NCBI GenBank assembly: GCA_024763435.1 | Contig: JANTFN010000008.1 | Coordinates: 1-17,489, forward strand | Direction: 5' to 3' | Source of the DNA: Thermodesulfobacteriota bacterium | Lineage (GTDB): Bacteria > Desulfobacterota > S145-22 | DNA: 17,489 bases | Part shown: positions 14,686-17,489 of the stretch, one piece after another | How the letters are laid out: each line of letters starts with the position of its first letter | Numbering within the stretch: position 1 is the first letter of the stretch | Notes under the pieces: model-generated | Databases searched by the model: none | What the model was told of the DNA's origin: nothing | The model's input: the letters and a program-made list of their open reading frames with translations, nothing else | Program-made: the position numbers and the translations under genes

Positions 14686-14719
14686 GGCGGGAGGTAAAGA
14701 CCAAGCTTCACCTCCCGTC
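14686..14719 (-). terminator. Attenuator-like hairpin between livK and livH
   Basis: A GC-rich inverted repeat (CGGGAGGT 14688-14695 with ACCTCCCG 14710-14717) extends outward by a G-U and a G-C pair, and inward after one mismatch by AAG/CTT. On the minus strand it is followed by CTTCTTTTG, a broken U-tract. It could act as a partial terminator or 3' stabiliser that keeps binding-protein mRNA more abundant than permease mRNA, as is common in ABC operons; the effect is inferred. Confidence 0.55.
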
Positions 14720-14731
14720 ATTTACGTCAAC

Positions 14732-15949
14732 TTAGCGTGTTTTCCATGCCGGCATGGGATAAATGGGTTTCTTCGTTCCCTTGGGATAAACCTGATAAAC
14801 CTGGCCACCCTGGATCTGGAGAACGACACTGCTCCCTTTGATCTGGCCATTAGGATTGAAACGAACGGGACCGTAAATCGTTTCTATATTCGTTTTTGCT
14901 ATCGCATTGCGGACCTTTTCGGGATTCAGTGTGCCCGCTTTCTCTATCGCATTTTTCAGGACTGCTATTTCAGCAACGGCAGAGGCATTGTGATAATCCG
15001 GATCATAGTTGTATTTAGCCTTAAATTTTGCGACAAAATCCTTGGTACTCTTAAAGATAATTCCCTTGAAATTCATCTGGGGGGACCAGCTTGCAACGCC
15101 AAAGATGTATTCAGCGTTCTTTCCCAGTGACTTTCTGAAATCCGCCTCGGACGGTCCTACCGTCAGGGAAATCATCTTAAGATTTACATTCAGTTCTTTC
15201 GCCTGCTGAACGAGATTGATTCCGCCCTCCGTATGACCTGCCATGAGCAGGGCATCAGGGGCCAGGGACTTCACCTTTGTGAGGATCGTGTTGAAATCAG
15301 CGGAGCTCTCAGAAATTTTTTCATATAACACAACCTTTAACCCCAATTTTTCAGCGTTCTTTTTTGCCCCTTTGGCAACACTGAGATCAAACTTGTCATC
15401 CCCGAAAATAATGGCAATCGATTTTGGTTTTGGTTTAAAACCTGTAAGCATACTCAATGTTGTGCCAAAATACTGCCCCGCTGAAGGAAGGGTCCCAAAG
15501 ATGTAGGGATTTTTTCGGCTGAATATCTTACCGGAAGCCCCCCCACCTTCGACCATAGGAATTTTATAGCGCTGGGCAACAAGGCTGTCAGGAATGGTAA
15601 CCCCGCTCGAGTAGGGCCCCAGGAGAAAGTTTACTTTATCTTCCACGATCAGTTTTTCAATCAGCTTAGCGCTCTCAGCGGCATCACTCTTGTCATCGTA
15701 GAAAACGATTTTAATAGCATACGCCTTTCCGGCCACCTTGATACCGCCAGCCTTGTTAATGGCCGCCGTAGCAAGCTTCAGGGAGTCAACATAAAGTTTA
15801 CCTGTACGGCTTTTCTTTCCCGTAAAGGACATGGCACATCCGAGCTTTATGACGTTCTTGGCATACGCGGGTATGTTAAAGCTTACTACCAGTCCCAGAA
15901 CAATTCCTGAAACAACCAATCCCTTTAACCATTTGATGCCTGTTTTCAT
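14732..15949 (-). CDS. livK: Branched-chain-type ABC transporter periplasmic binding protein
   Basis: This 405-residue type I solute-binding protein captures ligand in the periplasm and delivers it to LivHM. A Sec signal peptide is clear: basic start MKTGIKWLKG, hydrophobic core to about residue 24, and probable cleavage after AYA at 28-30. There is no lipobox, so it is soluble in the periplasm. The mature start VIKLGCAMSFTGKKSRTG (33-50) is typical of the family. GGAGGT seven bases before ATG 15949 is an excellent ribosome binding site. It is first in the cluster. The ligand may be a branched-chain amino acid, but nearby acyl-CoA ligase and MFS genes make an organic or aromatic acid plausible, so the symbol denotes family only. 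Confidence 0.93.
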   Translation of the reverse strand: MKTGIKWLKGLVVSGIVLGLVVSFNIPAYAKNVIKLGCAMSFTGKKSRTGKLYVDSLKLATAAINKAGGIKVAGKAYAIKIVFYDDKSDAAESAKLIEKLIVEDKVNFLLGPYSSGVTIPDSLVAQRYKIPMVEGGGASGKIFSRKNPYIFGTLPSAGQYFGTTLSMLTGFKPKPKSIAIIFGDDKFDLSVAKGAKKNAEKLGLKVVLYEKISESSADFNTILTKVKSLAPDALLMAGHTEGGINLVQQAKELNVNLKMISLTVGPSEADFRKSLGKNAEYIFGVASWSPQMNFKGIIFKSTKDFVAKFKAKYNYDPDYHNASAVAEIAVLKNAIEKAGTLNPEKVRNAIAKTNIETIYGPVRFNPNGQIKGSSVVLQIQGGQVYQVYPKGTKKPIYPMPAWKTR

Positions 15950-15963
15950 CGTTCTTACCTCCA

Positions 15964-15991
15964 GTTAAATTAACTTTTTAACAGTTAAAAA
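15964..15991. promoter_or_regulatory. Two adjacent palindromes in the livK leader
   Basis: GTTAA-A-TTAAC (15964-15974) abuts the livK ribosome binding site. It is followed directly by a 17-base palindrome TTTTTAAC-A-GTTAAAAA (15975-15991). Both use the same half-site GTTAA, which also appears as GTTAA-AAA-TTAAC before the ligase gene (9698-9710). They may be an operator or an RNA element; AT-rich composition makes chance possible. Confidence 0.45.
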
Positions 15992-16043
15992 CGATTCACC
16001 TCCTTCCTGATTTAAATGTATTGAATGGACTCACACAATTAGC

Positions 16044-16072
16044 GTCATAACACAAATGATAATTCCTGACAA
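16044..16072 (-). promoter_or_regulatory. Candidate livK promoter
   Basis: On the minus strand TTGTCA (16072-16067, 5/6) and TATGAC (16049-16044, 4/6) are 17 bases apart. The start point would be near 16037 and the leader about 88 bases, holding the palindromes. The -10 is modest and confidence is limited. Confidence 0.35.
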
Positions 16073-16104
16073 CTGAATAATTGCCCCGAATTTTACGCCA
16101 TTGA

Positions 16105-16134
16105 TTGACAAACAATCTTTAATATTGTTAGAGT
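16105..16134 (+). promoter_or_regulatory. Candidate promoter with operator for the diguanylate cyclase
   Basis: TTGACA (16105-16110) and TAGAGT (16129-16134, 4/6) are 18 bases apart. The spacer holds the inverted repeat AACAAT-N7-ATTGTT (16111-16129), a possible regulator site. Transcription would start near 16141, only about 20 bases before the ATG at 16162, and the GGGAG at 16141-16145 would then be a weak, distant ribosome binding site. Confidence 0.4.
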
Positions 16135-16161
16135 TATCTCGGGAGTTGAGTAGAAAACATC

Positions 16162-17127
16162 ATGAAAAAATCTCAAATCATCTGGGTTGTGGACGCAGAT
16201 TCCCTGAGCGGGCTCGCAACAGTAACCCTTTTAAAAGAAATGGGACATATTCCTGTGCATATCTATTCCGGGCAGGAAACCTTTAGCAGGCTTAAACGCG
16301 AAGTTCCGGATTTAATTTTGTTAAATCCGGAACTCGAGGATACGGAGGGTCTTGATTTTCTGAAAAAACTTTATGATACACTGGATCCAAAAGGTGTCCC
16401 TATTCTCATTATCTCCCGCATAAACACACCCGAATATATCTCACAGGTTCTCGAAAATGGGGGGTTTTGCTACATCAAAAAACCCGTCGATCCCCTTGAA
16501 CTCTCAGCCTATATTCACAGTGCCCTGAAAAAAATGGAAATTTTTAAGGACCTTCAGGAGAAAAATGAACGTCTGAAGAAACTTTCCGTAACCGACAGTT
16601 TAACGGGACTTTTTAATCACAGATATCTTATCGAACAACTGGAAAAAGCATTCAATTTATTTGTCCGCTTTAAAAGACCCTTTTCCTTTATTATGATCGA
16701 CCTGGACCGCTTCAAAAATGTCAACGACACCTACGGGCACCTTACCGGAGATCAGGTTCTGCTGCAAATCGCAACTGTCCTGACCGCCGGGAGACGAAAC
16801 ACGGATATTGTCGGTCGCTACGGCGGGGAAGAGTTTGGCTTGCTGCTGCCGGAAATAACACCGGAAAACATTGTGAAAGTAGCCTTGCGAATTATCAATA
16901 ATATCCGAGCCCTGACCCTGAAACCTGTTAATAACCCCTCTCTATCGTTCCATGTCGCCGCGAGTTTTGGTATCTCAAGCTGCCCGGACCCCAAGGGCAC
17001 CAGCGCGGAAGACTTTATCAACTTATCGGATCAGGCGCTTTATAAGGCAAAAAGCAAAGGCGGTAACTGCATTTATATGTTTAAAAACGGTTTCGTCTCT
17101 GAAATCAGAGAGGATCAAGACGAATAA
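16162..17127 (+). CDS. Diguanylate cyclase with degenerate receiver domain
   Basis: This 321-residue cytoplasmic protein joins an N-terminal response-regulator receiver fold (about 5-122) to a GGDEF domain (about 140-308) that makes cyclic di-GMP from two GTP. In the receiver the acidic pocket D11/D13, the Ser85 and Lys107 positions are kept, but the phospho-acceptor position in DLILLNPE (50-57) is Asn55 instead of Asp. A helical linker (KKMEIFKDLQEKNERLKKLS) follows. The cyclase has DSLTGLFNHR (145-154), the active-site motif GGEEF (221-225) and a product-inhibition RxxD site (R212-D215) exactly five residues before it, so it is probably active and feedback-inhibited. It is divergent from livK across 212 bases. 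The 3' end overlaps the Fis-type gene by 13 nt. No histidine kinase gene is nearby. Confidence 0.93.
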   Translation: MKKSQIIWVVDADSLSGLATVTLLKEMGHIPVHIYSGQETFSRLKREVPDLILLNPELEDTEGLDFLKKLYDTLDPKGVPILIISRINTPEYISQVLENGGFCYIKKPVDPLELSAYIHSALKKMEIFKDLQEKNERLKKLSVTDSLTGLFNHRYLIEQLEKAFNLFVRFKRPFSFIMIDLDRFKNVNDTYGHLTGDQVLLQIATVLTAGRRNTDIVGRYGGEEFGLLLPEITPENIVKVALRIINNIRALTLKPVNNPSLSFHVAASFGISSCPDPKGTSAEDFINLSDQALYKAKSKGGNCIYMFKNGFVSEIREDQDE

Positions 17128-17489
17128 TCGAGGTTAAACTGACGAATCTTTTTACGCAGGGTATTACGATTAATCCCCAGAATCGATGCAGCCTCTCCAA
17201 TTTTATTTTCTGTTTTTTCAAGCGCAAGTGTAATCATTATTTTTTCCACAACCCCCATCACGTTTGACAATATATCCCTGCAGGCCCCTTCATCAGATTT
17301 ATCGAGGAGTTTCCGAAACCTGCTGGCCAACAGGGTCTCAAACGCAATCGCCTCACCATCGCCTGCCGTAAAAAGAAAATCCTCAACTATTTTATTGAGA
17401 TAATTCAGGTTCAGTGACAACGACAGCTCCAGTCCAAGAACTTCAAACAGTTTGCTGTTTCTTCTGACAACCTCCCGGTCACCATAACT
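17115..17489 (-). CDS. Fis-type helix-turn-helix DNA-binding protein, partial at window edge
   Basis: The reading frame is open from its TGA at 17115-17117 to the right window edge, 124 codons visible. The C-terminus has a Fis-family helix-turn-helix around residues 92-120 of the visible part (GEAASILGINRNTLRKKIRQF), as also found at the end of NtrC-type regulators. The region before it has no recognisable AAA+ ATPase motifs. A TTG at 17420 with GGAG nine bases upstream would give a 101-residue protein, but codons upstream stay open and look coding, so I prefer a start outside the window. It could be a free Fis-like protein or the end of a larger regulator. It converges on the cyclase gene with a 13-nt overlap. 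Confidence 0.75.
   Translation of the reverse strand, partial: SYGDREVVRRNSKLFEVLGLELSLSLNLNYLNKIVEDFLFTAGDGEAIAFETLLASRFRKLLDKSDEGACRDILSNVMGVVEKIMITLALEKTENKIGEAASILGINRNTLRKKIRQFNLDYSS

Noticed and set aside
16101..16286. 61-codon open frame overlapping the cyclase start
   Set aside because: It is out of frame with the receiver-GGDEF protein, its start lies within the promoter elements, and it shows no family features.

Overview
The window looks like a bacterial chromosome segment from a Gram-negative, probably a member of the Desulfobacterota (former Deltaproteobacteria). This is inferred from the kinds of genes present (a DUF4416 gene beside yicC and gmk, a sodium/solute symporter preceded by a tiny membrane protein, a Fis-type regulator, and a Liv transporter near an acyl-CoA ligase). 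No rRNA or other phylogenetic marker is present, so the assignment is tentative. Genes are tightly packed. I see no tRNA, rRNA, CRISPR array, insertion sequence or phage gene.

Layout. (1) 1-351 holds no convincing gene but has a cluster of inverted repeats and a heptanucleotide tandem repeat. (2) 352-5942, plus strand, is a compact housekeeping run: ispA (farnesyl diphosphate synthase), dxs (first step of the MEP pathway), tlyA-type rRNA methyltransferase, a DUF4416 gene, yicC-type endoribonuclease and gmk (guanylate kinase). ispA and dxs abut exactly, and the last four genes overlap each other by 4-13 nt. A good promoter lies so close to the ispA ATG that its mRNA may be leaderless. (3) 6048-7926, plus strand, is a two-gene unit with its own promoter: a 59-residue single-pass membrane protein and a 523-residue sodium:solute symporter. 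(4) 8050-15949, minus strand, reads livK-livH-livM-livG-livF, then a major facilitator transporter, then an AMP-forming acyl-CoA ligase, ending at a strong hairpin terminator (8050-8081) that faces the symporter gene. (5) 16162-17127, plus strand, encodes a diguanylate cyclase whose receiver domain has Asn in place of the phosphorylated Asp; it is divergent from livK. (6) 17115-17489, minus strand, is a Fis-type DNA-binding protein, open at the window edge and overlapping the cyclase gene tail to tail.

How it fits together. The left block makes isoprenoid precursors and prenyl diphosphates and supplies RNA and nucleotide housekeeping. The right block is an import and activation module: a periplasmic-binding-protein ABC importer of the branched-chain amino acid family, a second permease, and a ligase that would turn a carboxylic acid into its CoA thioester. 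This arrangement suggests organic acid uptake and activation at least as well as amino acid uptake, but the substrate cannot be read from the sequence.

The points most worth a second look are the small symporter partner protein, the receiver-degenerate cyclase divergent from livK, the non-canonical LivG signature motif, the GTTAA/TTAAC palindromes in both the ligase and livK leaders, the probable leaderless ispA transcript, and a heptamer repeat (CTTCTAC) at three separate intergenic sites. I did not find a clearly new multi-gene system.
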